From contig CAXVYS010000013.1 in assembly GCA_963422675.2 (NCBI GenBank), positions 124,001 through 188,000 on the forward strand: 64,000 bases of DNA, given 5' to 3'. Shown one piece after another: positions 7,536 through 16,029 of the stretch. This DNA is from UBA4416 sp963422675 (GTDB lineage: Bacteria; Bacteroidota; Bacteroidia; B-17B0; Aurantibacillaceae). Position 1 is the first letter of the stretch; each line of letters opens with the position of its first letter. The position numbers were made by a program, and so were the translations under genes. The notes under the pieces were generated by a model, which did no database searches, was not told where the DNA came from, and saw nothing but the letters and a program-made list of their open reading frames with translations.

Positions 7536-9680
7536 ATGTCACAAATTGGAATTCAACATTCGTTCGACCTGGGAGATGGAAGAATCGTAACCCTTGAAAC
7601 AGGGAAATTAGCTAAACAGGCTGATGGAGCAGTAGTTGTAAAATTAGGTAGTACCATGATTTTGGCTACCGTAGTAAGTAATAAAGATGCTAAAGAAGGC
7701 GTTGATTTTTTACCTTTAACCGTAGATTATCAGGAAAAATATGCGGCTACAGGTCGTTTCCCTGGCGGTTTCTTCCGTAGAGAAGCAAAATTATCTGATT
7801 ATGAAGTATTAATTTCACGTATTGTGGATAGAGCTATGCGCCCACAATTTCCGGATGATTATCATGCTGACACACAAATTATGTTGTCATTAATTTCATC
7901 TGATAAAAAAACAATGCCTGATGCCTTAGTTGGTTTAGCAGCTTGTGCAGCGGTTGCGGTTTCTGATATTCCATTTAACGGAATTATTTCGGAAGTTCGT
8001 GTTGCTAAAATTGACGGTAAATTATGTATCAATCCTGATGCAGATGTATTACCAACTGCCACGTTAGAAATGATTGTTGCTGCTACTGAAACGGATATAT
8101 CCATGGTAGAAGGTGAAATGAGCGAAGTGAGCGAAGCAGAAATGTTAGAGGCTATTAAATTTGCACACGAAGCTATTAAAGTTCAAATCAAAGCTATTAA
8201 AGAATTTGCTATTAAAGCAGGTTTAAAAACCAAACGTGAGTATTGCCATGAGAAAAATGATGCTGATTTAAAAGCAGCTGTTTCTAAAGCAACGTACGAT
8301 AAAGTTTACGCTGTTGCAAAACAAGGTAACCCTAATAAAAATGAGCGTAAAGTAGCGTTTAAAGCAGTTTTAACGGAGTATAAAGAAACGTTTACCGCTG
8401 AAGAGTTAAAAGAAAAAGAAGCCTTGATTAACAAGTATTACCACGATGTGGAATATGATGCGGTTCGTCAGGCGACATTAGATACACAGATCCGTTTAGA
8501 TGGTCGTAAAACCGATCAGATTCGTCCTATCTGGAGTGAAGTAGGGTATTTACCTGCAGCTCACGGTTCTGCTATTTTCCAACGCGGAGAAACCCAATCG
8601 TTAACCACTGTAACATTAGGTACAGGAAAAGATGCTCAAATGATTGATGGTGCATTTTACCGTGGTGAAACTAAATTTATTTTACATTATAACTTCCCTG
8701 GTTTCTCAACCGGTGAAGCAAAACCTAACCGTGGTGTAGGCCGTAGAGAAGTAGGACATGGTAATTTAGCGATGCGTGCCTTATCTAAAGTGGTTCCTAC
8801 AGACACTCCTTACACTGTACGTGTGGTTTCTGATATTTTAGAATCTAATGGTTCATCATCTATGGCAACTGTTTGTGCAGGGACTTTAGCGTTGATGGAT
8901 GCAGGGGTTAAAATTGCAAAACCGGTTACTGGTATTGCTATGGGATTAATTACGAACGATAAAGGACAATACGCGGTATTATCTGACATTTTAGGAGATG
9001 AAGATCATTTAGGAGATATGGATTTCAAAATCTGTGGAACTAAAGATGGTATTACTGCCGTACAAATGGATTTAAAAGTAAATGGTTTACCATATGAAGT
9101 AATGGAAAAAGCCTTAGCGCAAGCTCGTGAAGGCCGTTTACACATTATGGGTGAGATCATGAAAACGATCAACGAACCACGTGCTGATTACAACGAAAAT
9201 GTACCTCGTTTTGAAATCATTATTATTCCTCAGGAATTTATTGGTGCAATCATCGGGCCTGGTGGAAAAGTAATTCAGGATATTCAAAAGAAAACTGGTG
9301 CTACTATTTCTATTACGGAAGTGGATAACAGCGGACGTGTAGAGATTTTCGCAGAGAAACTAGAAGATTTAAAAGCAGCTGTTGCCCGTATCAAAGGAAT
9401 TGTAGCGATTCCTGAAGTAGGTGAAATTTACGAAGCTACTGTAAAATCAATTATGCCTTACGGTGCATTCGTAGAGTTTATGCCGGGTAAAGAAGGTTTA
9501 TTACACATTAGCGAATACGACTGGAAACGTATTGAATCTTTAGATGGTTTAGTAAAAGAAGGAGAAGTGGTTAAGGTGAAATACATTGGTACAGATCCTA
9601 AAAACGGAAAAGCAAAATTGTCACGTAAAGCAACGATGCCAAAACCGGAAACGGCTACTGCTGAAGAAAACAAAGCATAA
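7536..9680 (+). CDS. pnp: Polyribonucleotide nucleotidyltransferase (PNPase)
   Basis: A 714-residue enzyme that degrades RNA 3' to 5' with phosphate, releasing nucleoside diphosphates. Domain order is complete: first RNase PH core (about 10-150, with FFRREAKLSDYEVL), helical linker (about 240-315), second, catalytic RNase PH core (about 320-520, with FPGFSTGEAKPNRGVGRREVGHGNLA), KH domain (IIGPGGKVIQDIQ near 573) and S1 domain (YGAFVEFMPGKEGLLHISE near 640). The length is usual for the family. It follows rpsO behind a terminator, so it probably has its own promoter, and its leader has a stable hairpin. Confidence 0.97.
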   Translation: MSQIGIQHSFDLGDGRIVTLETGKLAKQADGAVVVKLGSTMILATVVSNKDAKEGVDFLPLTVDYQEKYAATGRFPGGFFRREAKLSDYEVLISRIVDRAMRPQFPDDYHADTQIMLSLISSDKKTMPDALVGLAACAAVAVSDIPFNGIISEVRVAKIDGKLCINPDADVLPTATLEMIVAATETDISMVEGEMSEVSEAEMLEAIKFAHEAIKVQIKAIKEFAIKAGLKTKREYCHEKNDADLKAAVSKATYDKVYAVAKQGNPNKNERKVAFKAVLTEYKETFTAEELKEKEALINKYYHDVEYDAVRQATLDTQIRLDGRKTDQIRPIWSEVGYLPAAHGSAIFQRGETQSLTTVTLGTGKDAQMIDGAFYRGETKFILHYNFPGFSTGEAKPNRGVGRREVGHGNLAMRALSKVVPTDTPYTVRVVSDILESNGSSSMATVCAGTLALMDAGVKIAKPVTGIAMGLITNDKGQYAVLSDILGDEDHLGDMDFKICGTKDGITAVQMDLKVNGLPYEVMEKALAQAREGRLHIMGEIMKTINEPRADYNENVPRFEIIIIPQEFIGAIIGPGGKVIQDIQKKTGATISITEVDNSGRVEIFAEKLEDLKAAVARIKGIVAIPEVGEIYEATVKSIMPYGAFVEFMPGKEGLLHISEYDWKRIESLDGLVKEGEVVKVKYIGTDPKNGKAKLSRKATMPKPETATAEENKA

Positions 9681-9701
9681 TTTTTATAATTCAATCCTAT
9701 T

Positions 9702-9736
9702 AAAAAGCCATTCTCTTAATTGAGGATGGCTTTTTT
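9702..9736 (+). terminator. Intrinsic terminator after pnp
   Basis: AAAAAGCCAT, an internal loop with a CTC/GAG pairing, then ATGGCTTTTTT. Stem followed by T6, starting 21 bases after the pnp stop codon. Confidence 0.85.
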
Positions 9737-9805
9737 GATTTTATAAATGAATGCAATTAGTATATTGTGTTAATAGCAAGCGTATTCAAAACATCAAATC
9801 ACCTT

Positions 9806-9835
9806 TTGATGGCTTATAAAATAGTGATATCTTTG
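9806..9835 (+). promoter_or_regulatory. Promoter at the head of the accessory gene stretch
   Basis: TTG (9806-9808), 19 bases, TATCTTTG (9828-9835), the same geometry as the rpsO promoter. It lies about 65 bases before the first small gene of the 9.9-13.0 kb stretch. No equally good promoter was found before the following genes, so it may drive several of them. Confidence 0.55.
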
Positions 9836-9900
9836 AGTATAGCAGGGATGAAAAAAGTAGTCCTGTATGTTAGTTAGTGCCAATGCATGAACAAATCTAA

Positions 9901-10389
9901 ATGAAAATTTTATCTCAAAGACAAATAAGCACAAAATTAGTTTTACTTAGACTAATATTCATTTTGACAACTGCATTAATTACATGGTTATTTATAACAA
10001 ATCATCCCGACTATGCAGTTCTTCTTATTATTTTATTAGTTGTTGGGTTGACAATAACAATTAATCAAGTGACAATTTATAAAGATACAGTTATTCTTAG
10101 TAGCTATTATTTATTTGGGTTTATGCACATCAACCATTGTTTAAACATCAATAACATTTTGACGATGACACCTTACGAAGAATATTATGAGTTTGAAAAC
10201 GATGCATTATTCGACTTAAATATTGGTATTGGCTTTGTAGGTTTATTACTACCTAATTATAAAATGGTTGACAAATACACTGAATTCAACTATACGAATA
10301 ATGAAAAAAAAATAAAACGTTTGACAACCAAACTCAGAGAAGCAGAATTTAAATTAGCTTGGAAAGTGCTAAATGGTCAAATGTACTAG
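9901..10389 (+). CDS. Hypothetical membrane protein with two N-terminal transmembrane helices
   Basis: A 162-residue protein of unknown function. Residues about 12-32 and 38-56 are strongly hydrophobic and form a helical hairpin; the rest is soluble and probably cytoplasmic. The pattern of two close helices followed by strands (TIYKDTVILSSYYLFGF) recalls small bacterial PH-like membrane proteins, but this is not a firm assignment. It is the first gene in the cassette-like stretch, preceded by a clear promoter and followed one base after its stop codon by repeat copy A. Confidence 0.6.
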   Translation: MKILSQRQISTKLVLLRLIFILTTALITWLFITNHPDYAVLLIILLVVGLTITINQVTIYKDTVILSSYYLFGFMHINHCLNINNILTMTPYEEYYEFENDALFDLNIGIGFVGLLLPNYKMVDKYTEFNYTNNEKKIKRLTTKLREAEFKLAWKVLNGQMY

Positions 10390-10617
10390 GCGATAACAGC
10401 ACCTCCAGTAATGTGGACGGATAACAAAGCATTTGCGAATTCAAGGTCGTTTCGCAAAAGACTCTCGATAGTTATCGGGATATTTCGCTTTGCAAATGTC
10501 TAAAAAGCGGTTAGCTTTGTTAAAAGCTTTCAGTTAGAAGCGGTTTCAATGCCACACTAGGCAAAGCTGCAAACCGTTAATAGTATGTTAGAAGACCAAA
10601 TTCAACAACCATTTTAA
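10390..10617 (+). repeat. Cassette-type intergenic repeat, copy A
   Basis: This 228-base gap begins right after a stop codon. Its core GCTTTGCAAATGTCT...GTTAGCTTTGTT (10488-10521) aligns with copies B (from 11722) and C (from 12311). Outer arms CCAGT-aat-GTGG (10414-10425) and CCAC-ACTaGG (10552-10561) can pair with bulged bases. A second nested stem, CGGTTT...TGCC / GGCA...AAACCG, lies at 10541-10576. Folded structures with bulges spaced between single-gene units resemble integron attC sites; no integrase gene is in the window. Confidence 0.5.
10463..10480. repeat. Small palindromic insert inside repeat copy A
   Basis: TCTCGATA-gt-TATCGGGA pairs over 8 bp with one G-T pair. Copies B and C lack it. 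TTTCGC flanks it on both sides (10450-10455 and 10483-10488), which could be a target duplication or chance. Confidence 0.4.
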
Positions 10618-11088
10618 ATGATGACAGACGTAAAATACCAAATAATAAAACCTGGTGACAACGAAAACATACAACTTATTGCAGACTGGTATTTAAGCGA
10701 GTGGAACATTCCTGTTCAGACGACAATTGACAAAACAAAAAAACTTTTAACTGACAATTATGAGTTTCAGGTTTTAATGACACTTGATAACAAACCAATT
10801 GCAACGGGTGGACTTTATAACCATGTTGGACTACTAGATAAAGAATTAAGATTTAAAATATACAAAAACTGGTTAGCTTTAGTTTATACGAAACCAGAGA
10901 TTAGAGGAAAGGGTTGGGGAGCATTAATTTGTAATAACATTCAAAGCCACGCAAAAGAATTTGGGCTGAAAGACATTTATCTATTTACACATACAGCGGA
11001 AAATTTATACAAGCGACTTGGTTGGCAACAATTGGAACGACTTGCTTTGGGTGGCAAAGACATCGTAGTTATGAAAAAAGAATTATAA
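10618..11088 (+). CDS. GNAT family N-acetyltransferase
   Basis: A 156-residue protein with the acetyl-CoA pyrophosphate-binding motif of GNAT enzymes, RGKGWGALIC at 96-105, preceded by the usual beta-strand LALVYTKPEI. The C-terminus YKRLGWQQLERL is the typical GNAT end. It should transfer an acetyl group from acetyl-CoA to an amine; the substrate is unknown. The start could be either of two adjacent ATGs (10618 or 10621). It sits between repeat copy A and an unknown gene, with 34 bases to the latter, so the two probably form one unit. Base use is rich in AAC/GAC/ACA codons, unlike the flanking core genes. Confidence 0.85.
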   Translation: MMTDVKYQIIKPGDNENIQLIADWYLSEWNIPVQTTIDKTKKLLTDNYEFQVLMTLDNKPIATGGLYNHVGLLDKELRFKIYKNWLALVYTKPEIRGKGWGALICNNIQSHAKEFGLKDIYLFTHTAENLYKRLGWQQLERLALGGKDIVVMKKEL

Positions 11089-11122
11089 TATGACAATGCA
11101 AAATCAAACCGCATAACATCAA

Positions 11123-11650
11123 ATGAGTATAGACTTTGACAACATATTTCAACATGTAATTCCGATGGATGACTTTCGCATGAAATGGCGTTTTACGGAA
11201 GAGAAATATGATAAGCTACCGAACCAGCATCTTGACCAATTAAAACCTTTGGACAACAAAGCAGCTAAGTTTTTGTGGGACTATATTGCAAAGACAAATT
11301 TACATAACGACAGACCTTTTAAAAAAGATTTCTTTCGGACAATTGACAAGACAAGGATTTTAGAGGGCAACGAAAAGGAAATTAAGAAATGGCTTTATCA
11401 AAGAGGGCTACCATTTGATAAACATGTTTTCCTTTCTTGGCAACCGATGGACGCAATGATTGTTCCATGGAAATTTTTAATTAAATACTTCGATAGTTTT
11501 TATTATAGCTCCTCAGACGACCTAACTGTAATTGACCAAAGTTTAAATTGGGCATTACTATTTTACCACGAAGACGAAATTTATTTTGGAACTAATAAAG
11601 ACTTTAAACCAAGCGAAATATTTTCAGAAATTGATTTTATCTGGCAATAA
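11123..11650 (+). CDS. Hypothetical protein (175 aa)
   Basis: A soluble, aromatic-rich, acidic protein that I do not recognise. It has no signal peptide or membrane helix. Its C-terminal strand pattern (LNWALLFYHEDEIYFGTN) resembles that seen in small immunity-like or DUF-type proteins, but no function should be assigned. It lies 34 bases downstream of a GNAT gene and is followed directly by repeat copy B, consistent with a two-gene cassette. Confidence 0.6.
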   Translation: MSIDFDNIFQHVIPMDDFRMKWRFTEEKYDKLPNQHLDQLKPLDNKAAKFLWDYIAKTNLHNDRPFKKDFFRTIDKTRILEGNEKEIKKWLYQRGLPFDKHVFLSWQPMDAMIVPWKFLIKYFDSFYYSSSDDLTVIDQSLNWALLFYHEDEIYFGTNKDFKPSEIFSEIDFIWQ

Positions 11651-11797
11651 TAATGGCATTGTCTCCACAATGCCTGCCTATAATTCGCGTAGAAGTATAA
11701 GCATTTGCAAAAAAGGTTGTTTGCTTTGCAAATGTCTTCAAACAGTTATCTTTATAGCAATATTTCTGTAGGGCACGGCATTGAAACAAGACATGAA
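11651..11797 (+). repeat. Cassette-type intergenic repeat, copy B
   Basis: The element begins at the stop codon of the preceding gene and ends at the next ATG. GGCATTG-tctcca-CAATGCC (11655-11674) is a perfect local hairpin, and CAATGCC can also pair with a distant GGCATTG at 11777-11783. The longer arms CAATGCC-TGCC-TA and TAGGGCA-C-GGCATTG pair with bulges over about 115 bases. The central GCATTTGC...GCTTTGCAAATGTCT matches copy A. Size and bulged arms are those of an attC-like site. Confidence 0.5.
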
Positions 11798-12262
11798 ATG
11801 AACAAATCATTATTTCTAACAATAATTCCGCTAATAATTGTCAGCTGTGACAACAAGCCTAACACGTTAAACTATGTTGACATCTACGGCGATAATAATA
11901 ATCTAGTATGTAAATATAATCCCAAAGACTCCAATGCAATTATTTATTTCAACAATAATGAGACCTATATGATAGGCAAACTCATTAATTCGAAACGAGA
12001 AGGTGTTTGGAAAGAATATCTTACTAAAGAAAATGAATTGAATTTTAAATGGTCATTTAAAGATGATATCAAAGATGGGATTTATTTTGGTTACACCTTG
12101 ACTGGTAAAATTGAAACAGTTGGTTATTATAAAAACGATCAATTAAATGGTACATTAGTTTATTTTGACCTAAAACAAAAACCGGAAAAAGTGCAAGTTT
12201 GGAAAGGAATTGAAAATGCGGACGGTGCTAGTGAACTAATACTCGAAAAGAAACTAAAATAA
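11798..12262 (+). CDS. Lipoprotein with MORN/YwqK-like repeats
   Basis: A 154-residue lipoprotein. The signal MNKSLFLTIIPLIIVSC has its lipidated cysteine at 17. The mature part carries short strand repeats such as GKLINSKREGVWKEY and GYYKNDQLNGTLVYFD, the pattern of the MORN_2/YwqK antitoxin-like family. The role is unknown in most members. An upstream in-frame ATG at 11705 would run through repeat copy B and destroy the lipoprotein signal, so the start at 11798 is preferred. Followed by repeat copy C. Confidence 0.7.
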   Translation: MNKSLFLTIIPLIIVSCDNKPNTLNYVDIYGDNNNLVCKYNPKDSNAIIYFNNNETYMIGKLINSKREGVWKEYLTKENELNFKWSFKDDIKDGIYFGYTLTGKIETVGYYKNDQLNGTLVYFDLKQKPEKVQVWKGIENADGASELILEKKLK

Positions 12263-12440
12263 ATACTTAGTCTTTACAGCGCCTATCAGTAATATGGGTA
12301 GACATAAAATTTTTTGCAAATGTATAGCAACATTGTATCTTTAAACTAATATTTTGGTAAGATACAGTTTTTAAAACAGCAAAAACAACCCGCGAAAACG
12401 TTAGCGGGAAACGATACAAACCAAATCAAACATTGATACT
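12263..12440 (+). repeat. Cassette-type intergenic repeat, copy C
   Basis: ACAGCGCCTATCAGTAATATGG (12276-12297, with interruptions) aligns with the front of copy A, and TTTTTGCAAATGTATAGC...TATCTTTA aligns with the core of copies A and B. It has its own inverted repeats: GTATCTT (12335-12341) with AAGATAC (12359-12365), and CCCGC...GCGGG at 12389-12408. It lies between a lipoprotein gene and a GNAT gene. Confidence 0.45.
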
Positions 12441-13037
12441 ATGAATTTAGATTTCAAAGAAAATTATATTTTGGAAAACGAATCAGTCTTGTTACGCCCA
12501 TTAATTCATAGCGACAAAGAACTGCTAATAGACTATGCTATAAATGAACCGGAGATTTGGCGTTACAACATCAATGGCGGAAATGGAAAAGAGAATTTTA
12601 ACAACTATTTTGCCACAGCCATAAAGCAATTTAATGACGAGAAGGAATATCCGTTCATTGTATTTGACAAGAAAAAAAACACATGTGCTGGTTCAACACG
12701 ATTTTACGAAATATCAAATGAGTTTAAAAAGCTTGATATTGGTTATACCTGGTATGGAAAAGAATTTCAAGGAACAGGAATTAATAAGCACTGTAAATAT
12801 TTACTACTTGAATTTGCCTTTGACAAACTCCAAATGTTAAGAGTAGGATTTGGTGCAAATAGCAAAAATGAGAGAAGTATAAATGCAATGAAAAGTATAG
12901 GTTGTACGGTTGAAGGAGTTTTAAGACAGTTTGGTAGAGATGCTGAAGGAAATGTAATTGACGTAATAAAGTTAAGTATTTTGAAAAATGAATGGGACGA
13001 AAGTGTAAAGATGAAATTGAAACAACGAATAAAATAA
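12441..13037 (+). CDS. GNAT family N-acetyltransferase, RimJ/RimL type
   Basis: A 198-residue protein of the RimJ/RimL branch: LLRPLIHSDKELL near the N-terminus, DIGYTWYGKEFQGTGINKH around 98-116 (acetyl-CoA loop), and ANSKNERSINAMKSIGCTVEG, the family's asparagine/alpha-4 motif. These enzymes acetylate N-terminal or side-chain amines of proteins or small molecules. The target is unknown. Only 11 bases separate it from the DUF4421 gene, so the two may be co-transcribed. It follows repeat copy C. Confidence 0.85.
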   Translation: MNLDFKENYILENESVLLRPLIHSDKELLIDYAINEPEIWRYNINGGNGKENFNNYFATAIKQFNDEKEYPFIVFDKKKNTCAGSTRFYEISNEFKKLDIGYTWYGKEFQGTGINKHCKYLLLEFAFDKLQMLRVGFGANSKNERSINAMKSIGCTVEGVLRQFGRDAEGNVIDVIKLSILKNEWDESVKMKLKQRIK

Positions 13038-13048
13038 GTTGATTTAAT

Positions 13049-14245
13049 ATGTCAAAAGCTAAGAAAAATTTCATAGGAAATAAATCCCCCTTTTTAGTTC
13101 TGCTATTATTCCTGATTGTTTCTACCGGGTCTTCTTATGCTCAGGACACCATTAAATTTGAAACGATTAAATCTATCAAAGATATTCCGCATGCTACCTT
13201 AAAACAAAAATGGATGTGGATACACCGCAGTATTGCCTTTAGTTTTATGAAAGAACGCTTATCAGCTTACGACACAAGCTATTATTCTACATATAAAGGT
13301 AAATTGGTTATAACTGTTCCCATTTCCACCCGTTTTATTAGCTTCGAGTTAAGAGATGGTTCATCAACCAATTTTTTAAAGTTCCAGCCAAACAGTCAGT
13401 ATGACGTTGGAATTAGCATAAACTCCAAATTTGCCAGTTTTTTACTAAATACCGGTGTGGTTTTATTTAAGAATGACGAAGGAACAAAAGGTAAAACGAA
13501 CTATAAAGATTACCAGTTCAACTTATATGGTAAAAAATCAACTATTGATTTTTCATTACAAACGTACGACGGTTTTTATATACAAAATTCTAACACGTAC
13601 GAAAATTACCGTATTTCCAAAACACAGAAATATGAGGTAAGACCTGATATTTCTCTATATGCCCTGAGTCTTAATCATTATTATCTTTTTAATAATAAAA
13701 AAGTATCTTATAGAAGTTCTTTTGCATTTACTGAACGCCAAAAGAAAAGTGCCGGGTCATTTTTATGTGGAGGCTATTTGTCTGTATTTGGTATAAAAGC
13801 AGATTCCAGCCTTGTTTCAGCCTCTTTTACCCAGTATTTTAATCCTACTTCTAATATTAAAACCGGAGCTGTTTTAAATTTTGGAGTTAATGTTGGGTAT
13901 ATTTATAACCTCGTTATTAGGAAAAAAATTCATGCTACGTTATCCCTTGTACAGGGATTAGGAACTGATAGAACAATGACGATTAAGGAGGATGATTCAA
14001 AACATGTAGGCAATTTCAGACTTTCCAGTAAGCAAAACCTGAGACTTGCGTTAGGTTATGACAACGAAAAATTCTTTTTTGGGACTATGGGGATATATGA
14101 TTTCTATTACTTCGATGATAAGAATGGGTCCACTTTTAATTACTCATACGGAAAATTCAGAGTATTTGTTGGTTACAGATTTTCTATAGATAAACAACAA
14201 AGGCGGTTTTTACAAAAGTTAAATTTGATTGATTACCGGTTATAA
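13049..14245 (+). CDS. DUF4421 family outer-membrane-associated protein (copy 1)
   Basis: A 398-residue exported protein; the signal segment (about 12-31) ends SSYAQ. The family is Bacteroidota-specific and of unknown function. Recognisable features are YDTSYYSTYKGKLVITVPIS, KFQPNSQYDVGISINSKFASF, the RQKKSAGSFLCGG block near 230, and amphipathic strands to the C-terminus, suggesting a beta-barrel. A paralogue with the same blocks lies on the opposite strand at 18304-19521. This copy sits 11 bases after a GNAT gene. Confidence 0.75.
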   Translation: MSKAKKNFIGNKSPFLVLLLFLIVSTGSSYAQDTIKFETIKSIKDIPHATLKQKWMWIHRSIAFSFMKERLSAYDTSYYSTYKGKLVITVPISTRFISFELRDGSSTNFLKFQPNSQYDVGISINSKFASFLLNTGVVLFKNDEGTKGKTNYKDYQFNLYGKKSTIDFSLQTYDGFYIQNSNTYENYRISKTQKYEVRPDISLYALSLNHYYLFNNKKVSYRSSFAFTERQKKSAGSFLCGGYLSVFGIKADSSLVSASFTQYFNPTSNIKTGAVLNFGVNVGYIYNLVIRKKIHATLSLVQGLGTDRTMTIKEDDSKHVGNFRLSSKQNLRLALGYDNEKFFFGTMGIYDFYYFDDKNGSTFNYSYGKFRVFVGYRFSIDKQQRRFLQKLNLIDYRL

Positions 14246-14367
14246 TATCCTACAAATAAAATGTAATTTCGTAATAGTTACTTTGTGATTGGCAAACATA
14301 AACTATCTGTTGTCAGGCACGAACATTATGCATCATGCTACTAACCTAAAGAAGATAAACCATAAAA

Positions 14368-14931
14368 ATGCAATCATTAATTACCTATTTCACGAAGCTT
14401 GGATTTTCAGAAAATGACTTAACAACATTTTTAAGTTGTATTAAAACCCGTAAGTTCTCTGCAAATGAACTTATTTTATCTAACGGGCAATTAGAGAATT
14501 ATTTATCTTTTATTGATAATGGTGTTGTTAGGTATTATGTACTTGCGAACGATAAGGAAATTACATTTGACTTTGCGTTTAAAGATTCATTTTATTGTGC
14601 ATACGACTCCTATTATAGCAGAACTAAAACAGATGCTTATATTCAGGCTATAACAGATTGTCAATTATATTCGATATCATACGAAAATTTACAAATTCTT
14701 TATGAAAAATGTGAAACAGCAAAAAAACTTGGTCGTATTGCTACAGAATTTTTACTATCTAAAAAAGTAAAAAGAGAATTGTATTTTTTAACTAAAACAC
14801 CCCAAGAGAGGTATGAGATTTTGCTCAAAGAGCAACCAAAATACATTCAACAAATACCCTTGAAATACCTTGCATCTTATATTGGTGTTGTACCTGAAAC
14901 TTTAAGTAGAATTCGAAAACGCATTTCTTGA
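14368..14931 (+). CDS. Crp/Fnr family transcriptional regulator
   Basis: A 187-residue protein with an N-terminal cyclic-nucleotide-binding-like jelly roll (about 20-115: FSANELILSNGQLENYLSFIDNGVVRYY) and a C-terminal helix-turn-helix (IPLKYLASYIGVVPETLSRIRK, about 162-185). Bacteroidota have many such short Crp-like proteins, whose effector is usually unknown; the residues that bind cAMP in E. coli Crp are not preserved. It is encoded 74 bases before an MBL hydrolase in the same direction, a common pairing of regulator and target. Confidence 0.85.
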   Translation: MQSLITYFTKLGFSENDLTTFLSCIKTRKFSANELILSNGQLENYLSFIDNGVVRYYVLANDKEITFDFAFKDSFYCAYDSYYSRTKTDAYIQAITDCQLYSISYENLQILYEKCETAKKLGRIATEFLLSKKVKRELYFLTKTPQERYEILLKEQPKYIQQIPLKYLASYIGVVPETLSRIRKRIS

Positions 14932-15005
14932 CCAAAGTCAATTTTATTGTCACTAATTAAGCTCAATTTTGTACTATTATTTTAATAATTAATATTTAGT
15001 ACAAC

Positions 15006-15806
15006 ATGAAAGTTACAATTACACACATTGATACAGCTTGTGTTTTAATAAACATAAACGGGTTTAAAATATTAACAGATCCAACATTGGACAAAAGGGA
15101 CGGTTTTTTTCCTCAGTACGTTAGTAGCCCTTTGGCATTCTCAAAAAAATATATTGACCCGGCTTTGTCAATTGATGAAATCGGAAAAGTGGACTTAGTC
15201 TTATTAAGTCACGATCATCATAGTGATAATTTGGATAAGAATGGCAGAATATTTATTAAGACGGTTCCAGTTGTGCTTTCCACGAAAGATGCTGTAAAAC
15301 GGTTAAAAAATGACAATACAATAGGTCTTGATAATTGGGAAGAGTACCCTGTTGAAACTGAAAAAGTGAGGCAGTTAAAAATAACAGCAATACCAGCTCA
15401 ACACACAAATATCAAAAGATTAGATAAAGTAATGGGTAAAGTTTTAGGGTTCACAATAGAATGGGAGGGACAAACAAACGGTTGCATTTATATTTCCGGA
15501 GATACTGTTCTTTTTGAAGGTGTTTATGAATTGGCAAAAAAGAAAAAAGTGGATATCGCTATCTTACATTTGGGAGCAGGGGCATTTCCATATTTAAAAA
15601 AGAATTTAAGGGTTACCATGAATGGTGAAGAAGCAATTGAAACTACTAAGCTTTTTAATCCAAATATTGTTATTCCAATTCATTACGAAGGTTGGTGGCA
15701 TTTCAAACAATCAACCAAGTCATTAAAAAATGAAATAAGTAAATCAGAAGGAAAAGAGAAATTTCTATGGTTGGTAAGCGGTAAGGAAACTAAAATTATC
15801 GGATAA
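15006..15806 (+). CDS. MBL-fold metal-dependent hydrolase
   Basis: A 266-residue metallo-beta-lactamase-fold protein. The metal-binding loop is LSHDHHSDNLD (68-77); further ligands are in AQHTN (near 135) and SGDTVLF (near 165), with IPIHYEGWWHF towards the end. This resembles the UlaG/RomA-like branch (L-ascorbate-6-phosphate lactonase-like and related), which acts on phosphate esters or lipids; the substrate is unclear. No signal peptide, so cytoplasmic. Probably controlled by the Crp-like regulator immediately upstream. Confidence 0.8.
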   Translation: MKVTITHIDTACVLININGFKILTDPTLDKRDGFFPQYVSSPLAFSKKYIDPALSIDEIGKVDLVLLSHDHHSDNLDKNGRIFIKTVPVVLSTKDAVKRLKNDNTIGLDNWEEYPVETEKVRQLKITAIPAQHTNIKRLDKVMGKVLGFTIEWEGQTNGCIYISGDTVLFEGVYELAKKKKVDIAILHLGAGAFPYLKKNLRVTMNGEEAIETTKLFNPNIVIPIHYEGWWHFKQSTKSLKNEISKSEGKEKFLWLVSGKETKIIG

Positions 15807-15986
15807 AAACTAAAAGTTCGCATGTCTAACATATATTGTGCTAATGGTTTAGAAATACCAAAGCTTTGGAAAAGCAGTTTTCTGATAGTTCTTGAAATAG
15901 TTCGTCTTGCTTATCATCAGGCAAGTTTGTAAATATCTTTAAAAGTTATTCTATAGTGGATTAAGATGTTTCCAAAAATAAAAGAG

Positions 15987-15994
15987 TAGTTTTG
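15987..15994 (+). promoter_or_regulatory. Putative -7 box of the esterase-GNAT pair
   Basis: TAGTTTTG matches TAnnTTTG, 35 bases before the ATG at 16030. It is followed by GTTATA-agatcta-TATAAC (inverted repeat, 15995-16013), which could be an operator. No good TTG was found at the expected distance upstream. Confidence 0.35.
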
Positions 15995-16029
15995 TTATAA
16001 GATCTATATAACAGACTTACACTAAAACT

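Noticed and set aside
11586..11822. Short open frames on both strands across repeat copy B
   Set aside because: They overlap the structured repeat and the start of the lipoprotein gene; composition is explained by the repeat, and no signal or domain is present.
10390..12440. CRISPR array or insertion sequence as explanation of the repeats
   Set aside because: The repeats are long, diverged and separated by genes rather than by short unique spacers, and no cas or transposase gene is present.
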